54,917 nucleotides of DNA, taken from NCBI GenBank assembly GCA_030688605.1, contig JAUYJB010000069.1, positions 1 through 54,917 of the forward strand, given 5' to 3'. A program made the translations under genes and the position numbers. Of the stretch, positions 30,101 through 38,622 are shown piece after piece. The DNA is from Hyphomicrobiales bacterium (lineage in GTDB: Bacteria; Pseudomonadota; Alphaproteobacteria; Rhizobiales; NORP267). The number at the start of each line of letters is the position of its first letter. Position 1 is the first letter of the stretch. The notes under the pieces were generated by a model, which saw only the letters and a program-made list of their open reading frames with translations, made no database searches and was not told the DNA's origin.

Positions 30101-31633
30101 TCAGGCAGCGGCGGAGAGCGCCCCCACGGTGCCGCGATAGCTCAGCGCCTCGGCGATGTGCGGGCGGGCGACCTCGTTGGCGCCGTCGAGATCGGCCAGC
30201 GTGCGGGCGATGCGCAACACGCGGTGATAGCCGCGCGCGCTCAGTCGCATGGCGTTCGCCGCCTCGCGCAGCAGCGAAAGGCCGGCCGCGCCCGGCATCG
30301 CGATCTCCTCGAGAATCCTGGGGTCGCATTGGGAATTGGTGCGGATGTCGGTGAGCCCCGCGGCCGCGAAGCGTTCCCTCTGCACGGTGCGGGCAAGGGC
30401 GACCCGGGCAGTGACCTCGGCACTGCCTTCGGCCGGCGGCGGCAGCACCAGATCGGCCGCCGACACCGCCGGCACCTCGATCTGCATGTCGATGCGGTCG
30501 AGCAGCGGGCCAGAGATGCGCGCCTGGTAGTCGGCCGCGCAGCGCGGGCCCCGCCGGCAGGTATAGCCGGGCTCGCCAGCCATGCCGCATCGGCAGGGGT
30601 TCATCGCGGCAATGAGCTGGATGCGCGAGGGATAGGTGACGCGGTGGTTGGCGCGCGCGATGACCACTTCGCCAGTCTCCAGCGGTTGACGCAAGGAGTC
30701 CAGCACCTGCGGGGCGAATTCGGGCAGCTCGTCGAGGAACAGCACGCCGAGATGGGCGAGCGAAACCTCGCCCGGCCGTGCCCTTGCGCCGCCGCCGACC
30801 AGCGCCGCCATGCTGGCGGAATGATGCGGGCTGCGGAACGGGCGGCGGCGCGACATCTTGCCGTCGGCGAGCAGCCCCGCGACCGAGTGGACCATGCTCA
30901 CCTGCAGCATCTCGGCCGGCTCCAGCGGCGGCAGGATCGAGGGCAGCCGACTGGCCAGCATCGACTTTCCGGCGCCGGGCGGGCCGACCATGATAAGGTT
31001 GTGGCCGCCGGCGGCTGCAACCTCGAGCGCCCGTTTGGCGCCTTCCTGGCCCTTGATATCGGCAAGGTCGGGGAGCGGCTCGGGCTGGTCGCGGACCCCC
31101 GGTTCGGGTCTTGAGAGAACTTGGGCGCCACTGAAATGGTTGACAAGTGCGACCAGACTGCGCGGCGCCAAAACGTCCATGTCGCCGCTTGCCCAGGCGG
31201 CTTCCGGCCCGCAGGCCATGGGGCAGATCAGGCCCTGGTCGAGCGCATTGGCGCCGATTGCCGCCGGCAGGACGCCGGCAACCGGCGATACCGAGCCGTC
31301 AAGCGCCAATTCGCCGAGCACCACGAAGCCTTCCAGCGCATCATCCGGCACGGCCCCGATCGCTGCCATCAGGGCAAGCGCGATCGGCAGATCATAGTGG
31401 CTCCCCTCCTTGGGCAGGTCGGCAGGCGCCAGATTGACGGTGATGCGCTTGGGCGGCAGAGCGAGGCCGACCGCGCTTAAGGCCGCGCGCACCCGCTCGC
31501 GGCTTTCCGCAACCGCCTTGTCGGCGAGTCCGACAATGGTGAAGACGGGCAGGCCCGGGGAAATCTGCACCTGCACATCGACGGCGCGGACCTCGATTCC
31601 CTCAAAAGCAACCGTCGTGACGCGGGAAACCAT
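30101..31633 (-). CDS. comM: ComM/YifB family magnesium-chelatase-like AAA+ ATPase
   Basis: This 510-residue protein matches ComM, the hexameric helicase that promotes branch migration during transformation; homologues are common in species not known to be transformable. Order: N-terminal Lon-like fold (ITVNLAPADLPKEGSHYDLPIALAL broken across 64-88), AAA+ domain with Walker A GPPGAGKS (217-224) and Walker B LFLDE (298-302), a four-cysteine zinc cluster (Cys347, 349, 359, 365), and the C-terminal Mg-chelatase domain ending YHRVLRIARTLADL. Upstream, 31634-31779 is noncoding with no clear signal. Confidence 0.95.
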   Translation of the reverse strand: MVSRVTTVAFEGIEVRAVDVQVQISPGLPVFTIVGLADKAVAESRERVRAALSAVGLALPPKRITVNLAPADLPKEGSHYDLPIALALMAAIGAVPDDALEGFVVLGELALDGSVSPVAGVLPAAIGANALDQGLICPMACGPEAAWASGDMDVLAPRSLVALVNHFSGAQVLSRPEPGVRDQPEPLPDLADIKGQEGAKRALEVAAAGGHNLIMVGPPGAGKSMLASRLPSILPPLEPAEMLQVSMVHSVAGLLADGKMSRRRPFRSPHHSASMAALVGGGARARPGEVSLAHLGVLFLDELPEFAPQVLDSLRQPLETGEVVIARANHRVTYPSRIQLIAAMNPCRCGMAGEPGYTCRRGPRCAADYQARISGPLLDRIDMQIEVPAVSAADLVLPPPAEGSAEVTARVALARTVQRERFAAAGLTDIRTNSQCDPRILEEIAMPGAAGLSLLREAANAMRLSARGYHRVLRIARTLADLDGANEVARPHIAEALSYRGTVGALSAAA

Positions 31634-31779
31634 GAGACCGTCCCCCCTAGAAGCCTCCTATCCGCCTTTATCAGCACCCGGTGGATTCGATGGCGGCAGT
31701 GTAGCGTGCATCACCACCGCCTGGCAAGAACATAATGAGAACATTAGCACCCGCTTCTGGGACGAGCCCTTGCGCCAAG

Positions 31780-32139
31780 CTAACGGGCGAAGCCGCCGAT
31801 CAAGGTATAGTATGCCGGGTCGAAACCGCTCAGTGCGCCGCGAACCGCGTCGTCGGGGTCGCCAAAGACGACCATGCGGGTCGGCGTCAGCACGGCCATG
31901 AAGCGCTCCGCGAAGCGGCGTCCGAACGACGCCAAATGTGCCATCGCCGCCGCGGAGTCCTTGTAGCGCTCGGAGATTTGGCAGCGCTGTCCATCATCGC
32001 TGAGGAACCACTCATAATTCAACGTGTCCGGCTCTTCAGCGCGCGCGGCCTCTACCATTTCGGCCATCAACTCCTTGAAGGCATCCAGCTTGCCTTCCTT
32101 GATGTCCCCTTCCCTGACCCAGTGGACCGAACCGCTCAT
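31780..32139 (-). CDS. Small dimeric alpha/beta-barrel protein, antibiotic biosynthesis monooxygenase-like
   Basis: This 119-residue protein begins MSGSVHWVREGDIKEGKLDAF and continues with a helix (ELMAEMVEAARAEEPDTLNYEW) and strand-rich second half (CQISERYKDSAAAMAHLASFG). This is the ferredoxin-like pattern of ABM/YgiN-type proteins. Members may act as quinol monooxygenases, haem oxygenases or simply bind small molecules; nothing here decides which. ATG 32139 has AAGGG at good spacing; in-frame codons upstream give an unlikely Arg/Ala-rich extension. It is divergent from the methyltransferase gene. Confidence 0.65.
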   Translation of the reverse strand: MSGSVHWVREGDIKEGKLDAFKELMAEMVEAARAEEPDTLNYEWFLSDDGQRCQISERYKDSAAAMAHLASFGRRFAERFMAVLTPTRMVVFGDPDDAVRGALSGFDPAYYTLIGGFAR

Positions 32140-32451
32140 CTCATCGACCCTTTCCCGTGCAATCCCTCTCAAGCCCGCCGCCGCATCGGCCGGCCGCCGG
32201 GCCGCGCTCTTCTTCTCTACCATCCCGGCGCGCCATCACGAAGCGGAGACCGGGCCGGGCTGGCGACCCGGTCTCGCACTCCAACCGTGCCCATTGCATC
32301 CCACTCATTATCCCACTTTCGGTGTGGGAACTTTTATGGTTGTGGGCTAGCGTGGGACCGGCTTTAAATCCGCCGGGGCGTGGCTGGGGCTGCGGTGCGC
32401 TTCCGGGGATGGGTGCCTCCCGGCCGCGGCGGCGAAAGGAAGATGGTTCTC
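32140..32451. promoter_or_regulatory. Regulatory region with clustered TCCCAC/GTGGGA elements
   Basis: This 312 bp gap separates the ABM-like gene from the HTH-methyltransferase gene. It has an inverted repeat TCCCAC (32311-32316) and GTGGGA (32324-32329) with a 7-base centre. A direct repeat of ATCCCACT (32298-32305 and 32310-32317) has a 12 bp period. Another GTGGGA lies at 32352-32357 and a TGTGGG at 32341-32346. Such clustering looks like an operator array. The nearby HTH domain makes autoregulation plausible, but this is inference. No coding sequence or known riboswitch was recognised here. Confidence 0.45.
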
Positions 32452-33867
32452 ATGAACACCGACGAATTCCTGGGCGAAATCGGCGCCTATTGCCGCGAGG
32501 CGGGGCTTGCGGAATCGACCTTCGGGCGGCTCGCCGTCAATGACGGCAAATTCATGTCGCGGATCCGCAACGGCGGGCGCATCACCATGCAGACCCTCGA
32601 CCGGGTTCGCGATTTCATCGCCGAGCACCCCGCAGACGGTTTCCCAGCCCGGGATTCGCTCCTGAGGGGCGGCGTGCCCAGGGCGCGGATCGCTGTGGCG
32701 AGCATGCCGGCGGATGCCGCCCCGCGGACCGTCCCGCCACAGGATTCCAAGCGGAATTTCCGCTTTTTCGACAACCGCCAGAAATATCTGCTGTTCGTCA
32801 ATACATGCAGCGAGAAATCGGTAATCGGCAACAGGGTCTCGCTGGAGCTGGCGAACATCTACCCGCGCCCGCCGGCGGTGCGTCTGTTCGACGCCGGCAT
32901 GGGCGACGGCTCGGTGCTGGCGCGCGTCATGCGCTCCATGCATGCGCGTTTTCCCACCATGCCGTTTTACGCCGTCGGCAAGGAGATCAGCCTTGAGGAC
33001 ATCCGCCTGACCCTCGACAAGCTGCCCGACCGGCTCTACGAGCATCCCGCCTCGGTCATCGTGCTGACCAACCTGTTCTACTCCGAGGCGCCCTGGCTGC
33101 GCGTCAAGTCGCCGGCGGCGGCCAACAGCATGGTGTGGCGCGAGGTCGCGCTGACCGGCAACTCGGCGCACGGCTTCGAGGAACAGATCAACGACCTGCG
33201 GCCGTTCCTGGCCGAGAACTGGAACGTCAGGATCAGCGAAAAGACCGGAAACCCCGTCTATGAGCGCCCGGTCGTTCTGGTGCTCTATCGCGAGGACCAC
33301 CGGTTTCTGCTCGATCCGATCGTTCCGCGGCCCGGCACCGCGATCGCCGACTTTGACCTGATCATCGCCTCGCAGCCCTATCGGCTGCGCGCTTCGCCCG
33401 AGTTCAAGGCCACGCGGGTCGTCTCGCCGCTCGCCCGCGCGCTCGGGCCGGGAGGCCGGGTGATCGCGATCCATTCCCACGGCGACGATCCGGGGCTGGA
33501 GATCGTCCAGCGCGTATGGCCGGATGAAGATCCTTATCGCTGCAGCCGCCATGACATTCTCAAGGCGGTGAAGGAGGATCTCGGCACCGACAAGCGCGAT
33601 CTGAACTTCAATGCCTATTCCGACAGCCGCTCGATCTTCCGCTACGACATGCACACGCTGCCCAGCGAGGTCTCCGGCGCGATCGGCACCTCGACCCTGT
33701 TCGCCGCCTGGAACGCCGCCATCTATGTCGCCCAGATCGAGGACGAGCGGCTGAACGATGCGGTCAGGGACGCCCGCTATATCGAGGCCACTGCCGAGGT
33801 GCTGCATGAGCACGGCGGGCTCTGGTTCTTCGACGAATCCTTCGTGATCTCGCGACGCCGCAAATGA
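32452..33867 (+). CDS. Fusion of N-terminal HTH-like domain to SAM-dependent methyltransferase-like domain
   Basis: This 471-residue protein has an N-terminal domain (about 1-60) whose pattern, GLAESTFGRLAVNDGKFMSRI then TMQTLDRVRDFI, resembles lambda-repressor/XRE-like helix-turn-helix domains of alphaproteobacteria. From about residue 100 it looks like a Rossmann methyltransferase: motif I FDAGMGDG (146-153), AVGKEIS (motif II region), IIASQPYRLR (motif IV region) and ALGPGGRVIAIHSHG (motif V/VI region). An insert of about 90 residues sits between motifs II and IV. Substrate is unknown; an RNA, protein or small-molecule target cannot be distinguished. ATG 32452 follows AGGAAG by nine bases; ATG 32443 is an alternative. 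It lies 42 bp before the MTHFR-like gene, suggesting a one-carbon function. Confidence 0.7.
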   Translation: MNTDEFLGEIGAYCREAGLAESTFGRLAVNDGKFMSRIRNGGRITMQTLDRVRDFIAEHPADGFPARDSLLRGGVPRARIAVASMPADAAPRTVPPQDSKRNFRFFDNRQKYLLFVNTCSEKSVIGNRVSLELANIYPRPPAVRLFDAGMGDGSVLARVMRSMHARFPTMPFYAVGKEISLEDIRLTLDKLPDRLYEHPASVIVLTNLFYSEAPWLRVKSPAAANSMVWREVALTGNSAHGFEEQINDLRPFLAENWNVRISEKTGNPVYERPVVLVLYREDHRFLLDPIVPRPGTAIADFDLIIASQPYRLRASPEFKATRVVSPLARALGPGGRVIAIHSHGDDPGLEIVQRVWPDEDPYRCSRHDILKAVKEDLGTDKRDLNFNAYSDSRSIFRYDMHTLPSEVSGAIGTSTLFAAWNAAIYVAQIEDERLNDAVRDARYIEATAEVLHEHGGLWFFDESFVISRRRK

Positions 33868-33909
33868 AGCCGGGATCGGAAAGAGGCGGGGGCCACCTCG
33901 GAGGTAAGC

Positions 33910-34809
33910 ATGTCGGGTGAAGCAGGCCGCAGCTTTCAACGCAGACTGATCAGACTGCTTCACGCAGCCTCCGTCGAGGTCCCGGCGCGCCAGCGCGACG
34001 GGGTCCATGAGCTGCGCGAACTGTTCGACCCCGGCACCGACGTCTACATCTCCTTTCCGCCATCGGCCGATTACCGCGACGCGCTCGCCACCGCCGTCGC
34101 GCTCGCCCGCACCGGCTTCAACCCGGTGCCCCACCTTCCGGCCCGCAGCTTCGCCCGGCCTACGGAACTTGTCGATTTCATCGCCCGCCTGGCCGGAGAT
34201 GCGGGCGTCAGGCAGGCGCTGGTCATCGGCGGCGATGTCGACCCGCCGCGCGGTCCGTTTGCCGCTGCCATCGATCTGTTGAAGAGCGGGCAGCTTCAGC
34301 ATCACGGAATAGGCCGGGTCGGTCTTGCCGGCCACCCGGAAGGGCATCCGGTCGTGGCCCGGGCGGTATTGGAGGATGCCCTCCTCGCCAAGATCGCCTT
34401 TGCGGCAGAGAGTGGCCTTGAGACCTATCTGGTCACCCAATTTTGCTTCGAGGGAGAGCCCATCCTCGCCTGGCTCGCCTCGCTTTCCCGGCTCGGCATC
34501 GCCGTTCCGATTCGCATCGGGGTGGCGGGGCCGGCAACGGCGACGACGCTGTTGCGCTATGCGCTGCGCTGCGGGGTCGGAGACTCGCTTCGCGCGATCC
34601 AGACCCGAACCAAGACGATCGGCCGGCTGATCAGCGAAGCAGGCCCCGAGGAGGTGCTGCGCGAGCTCGCGGCGGGGCTCACCGAACGCCCCGACGCGCG
34701 GGTCGTGGGCCTCCACTTCTTCCCCTTCGGCGGACTCGGCAAGACCAGCGACTGGATCTCGGACACGCTGAGCCGCCTCTACGCCCAGATCACCCCGGCG
34801 GCGGGCTGA
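33910..34809 (+). CDS. Methylenetetrahydrofolate reductase-like protein with altered active site
   Basis: This 299-residue TIM-barrel protein belongs to the MTHFR superfamily: NPVPHLPARSF, LVIGGDVDPPRGPF, and LVTQFCFEGE, with a C-terminal half that includes IRIGVAGPA. Asp109 and Gln177 align with E. coli MetF Asp120 and Gln183. The usual FEFFPP near the N-terminus is instead YISFPP (46-51), so the catalytic Glu28 equivalent appears to be Ile47. It is therefore not a simple MetF; it may oxidise methyl-THF or handle another C1 carrier. GGAGG precedes ATG 33910. It is probably co-transcribed with the HTH-methyltransferase upstream. Confidence 0.75.
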   Translation: MSGEAGRSFQRRLIRLLHAASVEVPARQRDGVHELRELFDPGTDVYISFPPSADYRDALATAVALARTGFNPVPHLPARSFARPTELVDFIARLAGDAGVRQALVIGGDVDPPRGPFAAAIDLLKSGQLQHHGIGRVGLAGHPEGHPVVARAVLEDALLAKIAFAAESGLETYLVTQFCFEGEPILAWLASLSRLGIAVPIRIGVAGPATATTLLRYALRCGVGDSLRAIQTRTKTIGRLISEAGPEEVLRELAAGLTERPDARVVGLHFFPFGGLGKTSDWISDTLSRLYAQITPAAG

Positions 34810-34814
34810 GCCAC

Positions 34815-35756
34815 TCAGCCCCGCTTCTTCTCGATGGCGTCCCAGATCATCGCCGCGATGTCGGCGCCGCCGAAGCGCTGTATCTCGCGTATGCCGGTCG
34901 GTGAGGTGACGTTGATCTCGGTCAGAAAGTCGCCGATGACGTCGATGCCGACGAAAACCAGTCCGCGGCGTTTGAGCTCCGGCCCGATGCGGGCGCAGAT
35001 CTCGCGGTCACGCGCGCTCATCTCGATCGCCTCGGGGCGGCCGCCGATATGCAGGTTGGCGCGGGTCTCGTATTCCGCCGGAACGCGGTTGATGATGCCG
35101 GCCGGCTCCCCGTCGACGAGGATGATGCGCTTGTCGCCCTTGCGCGCGTCGGTGAGATATTGCTGCACCACGAAGGGCTCCTTGAAGACCTGCTCGAACA
35201 TTTCCAAGAGGGCGTTGAAATTCGGGTCGTCGCGGCGGGCGCGGAACACGGCTGCCCCGCCATTGCCGTAAAGCGGCTTGAGGATGATGTCCTCGTGCTC
35301 CTCGCGGAAGGCGCGGATCGCCGCCGGGTCGCGGGTGATCAGGGTCGCCGGCATGAGGTCGGGAAAATCGTTGACGAACAGCTTTTCCGGCGCGTTGCGG
35401 ACATGGACGGGATCGTTGACGACCAGGGTTTTCGGGTGGATGCGCTCCAGAAAATGGGTGGTGGTGATGTAGCCCATGTCGAAGGGCGGGTCCTGGCGCA
35501 ACAGCACGACGTCCAGCTCTTTCAGCCCCAGAGACCGCGGCTCGGAAAGGGTGAAATGGTTGCCCTTCTCGTTGCGCACCTCGACGCCATGGACGCGGGC
35601 CGAGACCTCGCCGTCGCGCATGGTGAGTGTGTCCGGCGTGTAATAGAGCATGTCATGACCGCGCCGCTGCGCCTCGAGCATCAGCGCAAAGGTCGAATCG
35701 CCCGCGATGTCGATGCGCTCGATGGGATCCATCTGCACGGCGATACGCAGGCTCAT
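34815..35756 (-). CDS. gshB: Glutathione synthetase
   Basis: This 313-residue ATP-grasp ligase joins gamma-glutamylcysteine and glycine. It has [22 protein letters not shown] at the N-terminus (broken after 20), [34 protein letters not shown] for the ATP site, and [20 protein letters not shown] at the Mg/ATP site. ATG 35756 is the start expected from the family; farther upstream in-frame codons run through yraN. It is convergent with the MTHFR-like gene, with only 5 bp between stops. Confidence 0.96.
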   Translation of the reverse strand: MSLRIAVQMDPIERIDIAGDSTFALMLEAQRRGHDMLYYTPDTLTMRDGEVSARVHGVEVRNEKGNHFTLSEPRSLGLKELDVVLLRQDPPFDMGYITTTHFLERIHPKTLVVNDPVHVRNAPEKLFVNDFPDLMPATLITRDPAAIRAFREEHEDIILKPLYGNGGAAVFRARRDDPNFNALLEMFEQVFKEPFVVQQYLTDARKGDKRIILVDGEPAGIINRVPAEYETRANLHIGGRPEAIEMSARDREICARIGPELKRRGLVFVGIDVIGDFLTEINVTSPTGIREIQRFGGADIAAMIWDAIEKKRG

Positions 35757-35812
35757 GGTCGCGGGCTGCTCCTCATCGAGATGACTGCCGGGGATAACGC
35801 GACCGATTTCTA

Positions 35813-36199
35813 TCACAGGCCGTCGCCAAATGCCCGCGGCACATGTTGCGGCCAGCGCCACGGTCTGACCAGAACGAGATCGAAGCTGGCACTGAACTCC
35901 TCCGGCAGGGCGCCGCGCAGCCTTGCGGCGGCGAGCCAGGCCTCGGCCGCGCGATGAATGCGCGCGCGCTGGCGCGCGGTCAACACTTCGCCGGCGTCGG
36001 GCCGCGCCTTGACCTCGACGAATGCGAAATGCGCGCCGCGACGGGCGATCATGTCGATCTCGCCGAGGCGCACGCGAAAGCGCCTGGCAAGGATACGGTA
36101 GCCCTTGAGCCGCAGCAGCGCCGCGGCCAGCGTCTCCGCAGTAAGGCCGCGGCGATAGGAGCGGCGCCGGGCCGTGGACGACACACGGCGACCGCTCAT
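35813..36199 (-). CDS. yraN: YraN/UPF0102 endonuclease-like protein
   Basis: This 128-residue protein has the restriction-endonuclease-like core of UPF0102: [20 protein letters not shown], then [10 protein letters not shown] and FAFVEVKAR. Together these give the D...ExK catalytic pattern of Holliday-junction-resolvase-like folds. Biochemical function is not established for the family. It overlaps the rsmI stop by ATGA, matching the widespread rsmI-yraN association, and lies 56 bp before gshB, which is probably in the same transcript. Confidence 0.92.
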   Translation of the reverse strand: MSGRRVSSTARRRSYRRGLTAETLAAALLRLKGYRILARRFRVRLGEIDMIARRGAHFAFVEVKARPDAGEVLTARQRARIHRAAEAWLAAARLRGALPEEFSASFDLVLVRPWRWPQHVPRAFGDGL

Positions 36200-37170
36200 C
36201 GCCGCGCGCCCTGTGCGCCGGCAAGCCTGAGCGCGCGGGCATAGAGGCTCTTGCGGGCAAGGCCGGTGCGCTCGGCCGCAACAGTTGCCGCGTCACGCAC
36301 CGACAAGGTGGCGAGCAGATTGCCGAGCAGCGCGTCGATATCGGCCTCATCCGGCGTCGTCGCCGCCCCGGGGGGCGCGACGACGACGACGATCTCGCCC
36401 TTGGGCGGCGGCGCGGCGGCATAGGCCGCGGCGAGCTCATCGAGCGGCGCGCGTCTTGTCTCCTCGAAACGCTTGGTCATTTCGCGCGCGACGGCCGCCT
36501 GACGTGGACCGAGCACCGAGGCAAGATCGCCAAGGCTTGCCGCCAGCCGCCGGGGCGACTCGAAGAATAGGAGCGTTGCCGGAACGTCCTTCAGGGTGGC
36601 GATCCGCTTGCGCCGCGCGTCGCGCTTCGCCGGCAGAAAGCCTTCGAAAAAGAAGCGGTCGCTGGGCAGGCCGGAAAGGATGAGGGCGCTGATCGCCGCG
36701 GTCGGCCCGGGACAGACGGTGAGCGCGTGACCTTGCGCGATGGCTTCGGCGACGAGGCGAAAGCCGGGGTCGGAGACGAGCGGGGTGCCGGCGTCGCTGA
36801 CGAGCGCCAGACTCTCGCCGCGGGCAAGGCGGGCAAGCAGCATCGGCCGGACTCTGTCGGCATTGTGGTCGTGATAGGCGACAAGCCGCGTCTCAATGCC
36901 GTAGTGGGCAGTGAGCCGGCGGGTGATGCGGGTATCCTCGCAAGCGATGCGGTCGACGCCGGCAAGAATCCTCAGCGCCCTCAAGGTGACATCGCCAAGA
37001 TTGCCGATCGGCGTCGCCACCACATAAAGACCCGGGTCGGGCGCCATGACCGCGATGCGCCGGCCCTCGATCAGCATGCCTCGGAGCGGAGCGGTCGCGC
37101 CCGCGCTTCCGGTCGCCGGGTCGATTCTTCTTGGCAAGCGCGATCTCCCTGGTCTACCCATAGGCCTCAT
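36196..37170 (-). CDS. rsmI: 16S rRNA (cytidine1402-2'-O)-methyltransferase
   Basis: The protein of up to 324 residues is a tetrapyrrole-methylase-fold enzyme that 2'-O-methylates C1402 in the ribosomal P site. Signatures: [57 protein letters not shown]-like [19 protein letters not shown], and [10 protein letters not shown]. The first 45 residues are Arg/Gly-rich and not conserved; the true start may be internal because no clear ribosome site precedes ATG 37170. It is translationally coupled to yraN. Confidence 0.95.
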   Translation of the reverse strand: MRPMGRPGRSRLPRRIDPATGSAGATAPLRGMLIEGRRIAVMAPDPGLYVVATPIGNLGDVTLRALRILAGVDRIACEDTRITRRLTAHYGIETRLVAYHDHNADRVRPMLLARLARGESLALVSDAGTPLVSDPGFRLVAEAIAQGHALTVCPGPTAAISALILSGLPSDRFFFEGFLPAKRDARRKRIATLKDVPATLLFFESPRRLAASLGDLASVLGPRQAAVAREMTKRFEETRRAPLDELAAAYAAAPPPKGEIVVVVAPPGAATTPDEADIDALLGNLLATLSVRDAATVAAERTGLARKSLYARALRLAGAQGARR

Positions 37171-37282
37171 GGCCGTTGGGGGGACAATGTGCGGCCATTG
37201 CCGCAGCGACCACGTCCGATCCTAGCCTTGCAGCCGAGGCACCGGAAGAGACCGGGTCATGGGCAGACAAGGGAGCCATAGC

Positions 37283-38518
37283 ATGCGACAGCCCAGCTCT
37301 GTAGCGGCCGGCGGCACGGCTCGCGCACGGCTGGCGGGGGCGGCGCTGCAATTTGTGGCCTTGTCGGTCGGCATTCTGCTGTCGGGATGCTCCGGCGGCG
37401 ATCTCATGAGCAGCGGCTTCGGCGCGCTCGACGAACCGCGGTCGGCGCAGACATTCGACGCCATCGGCTCCGGCTCGGTGAAGGTGGCGCTGCTTCTGCC
37501 CATGTCGGCGGCCGGAAATGCCGGCAGCACGGCGAGGGCGCTCAAGCAGGCCGCCGAGCTTGCCTTGTTCGAGTTCAACAATCCGGACATCGTTCTCATT
37601 CCCAAGGATACGCAAGGCACGGCGGCCGGCGCCACGGCGGCGGCGCAGCAGGCGATCGCCGAGGGCGCGGAGCTGATCGTCGGCCCACTGTTCGCCCAGT
37701 CCGTCGCCGCCGCCGGCACCGTGGCACGCGATGCCAATATTCCGGTCATCGCCTTTTCTACCGATTCCAATGTCGCCGGCCGGGGCGTCTATCTGTTGAG
37801 CTTCCTGCCCAATGACGACATCGCCCAGATCGTCGAATACGCGGCTGGCCAGGGTCAGACGTCCTTCGCCGCCCTGCTGCCGGAGGATGCCTATGGCACC
37901 CTCGCCGAAGGCGTGCTGCACCAGGCGGCCGCGCAATATCGCGCCCAGGTCGGGGCGGTCGAAAAATACGCATCCGATAGCCAGTCCATGGTTGCGGCGG
38001 CGACGCGCATCGCCGCGGCCACCAGCGGCCCGCGGCCTACGGTCTCGGCCATTCTGATGCCGGATGGGCCAGCGGCCTTGCCGTCCCTGGCGCCGGTTCT
38101 GACCACCAACGGCGTCGATCCGAACAAGATCAAGTTTCTCGGCTCGGGGCAATGGGACGATCCGAAGATCGGCACCGAACAAGCGCTGGTCGGGGGCTGG
38201 TACGCGGCGCCCGACCCGGCCGGCTGGCGCGCTTTTGCCAGCCGCTACGAGACCAATTACGGCACCCCGCCGCCGCGCATCGCAACCCTTGCCTATGACG
38301 CGGTGAGCCTTGCCGCGGCGCTCGCCCGCCAGCAGCCGGGCCAGCGTTACACCGCCGACACGCTCACCGACCCGAACGGCTTTTCCGGCGTCGACGGTAT
38401 CTTCCGCTTTCAGGCCAACGGCCTGAACCAGCGCGGGCTCGCCATCCTCGAAGTTCAGCCGGGCGGCGGCAGAGTGATCCGTGCGGCGCCGAAGAGCTTC
38501 GCCGCGCGAAGCTTCTAG
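37283..38518 (+). CDS. LpoA-like penicillin-binding protein activator lipoprotein
   Basis: This 411-residue lipoprotein (lipobox LLSGC, Cys36) has a type 1 periplasmic-binding fold: KVALLLPMSAAGNAGSTARALKQAAELALFEF (strand and helix, residues about 70-100), VGPLFAQSVAAAGTVA, IPVIAFSTDSNVAG, and LAYDAVSLAAALA. This matches the C-terminal domain of LpoA/YraM, the outer-membrane activator of PBP1A. The N-terminal TPR domain of gammaproteobacterial LpoA is absent. Divergent linkage to rsmI-yraN parallels the rsmI-lpoA-yraN group of enterics. ATG 37283 follows GGGAG. Activation of a PBP is inferred; ligand binding is another possibility. Confidence 0.85.
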   Translation: MRQPSSVAAGGTARARLAGAALQFVALSVGILLSGCSGGDLMSSGFGALDEPRSAQTFDAIGSGSVKVALLLPMSAAGNAGSTARALKQAAELALFEFNNPDIVLIPKDTQGTAAGATAAAQQAIAEGAELIVGPLFAQSVAAAGTVARDANIPVIAFSTDSNVAGRGVYLLSFLPNDDIAQIVEYAAGQGQTSFAALLPEDAYGTLAEGVLHQAAAQYRAQVGAVEKYASDSQSMVAAATRIAAATSGPRPTVSAILMPDGPAALPSLAPVLTTNGVDPNKIKFLGSGQWDDPKIGTEQALVGGWYAAPDPAGWRAFASRYETNYGTPPPRIATLAYDAVSLAAALARQQPGQRYTADTLTDPNGFSGVDGIFRFQANGLNQRGLAILEVQPGGGRVIRAAPKSFAARSF

Positions 38519-38616
38519 AGCATGTTCCGCAAAAGTGGGAACCGGTCTTGCGAGAAAAACATGCTCAACCAAGTAGACAGGACCGAAATCCGATTCAGAT
38601 GCGGCGGATTTCGGTC
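38516..38616. repeat. Rhizobial-type palindromic intergenic repeat, double hairpin
   Basis: Two inverted repeats lie between the convergent LpoA-like and hemW genes. GAGCATGTT (38518-38526) pairs with AACATGCTC (38558-38566), around an AAAAGTGGGAACCGG core. GACCGAAATCCG (38581-38592) pairs perfectly with CGGATTTCGGTC (38605-38616). The first unit looks like the CTAGAGCATG...GTGGGAACCGG intergenic repeat common in Hyphomicrobiales. Because it includes the end of one gene and lies just past another, it probably also serves as a bidirectional terminator. Confidence 0.7.
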
Positions 38617-38622
38617 TAGCCC

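Noticed and set aside
32140-32451. SAM-II or other methionine-related riboswitch before the methyltransferase
   Set aside because: The conserved pseudoknot sequence of SAM-II was not found; the repeats look like DNA operators instead.
32347-34716. Open frame of almost 790 codons on the minus strand across the methyltransferase and MTHFR-like genes
   Set aside because: It is composed of low-complexity Asp/Gly/Arg/Val sequence without motifs, crosses two real genes and their gap, and has no ribosome site.
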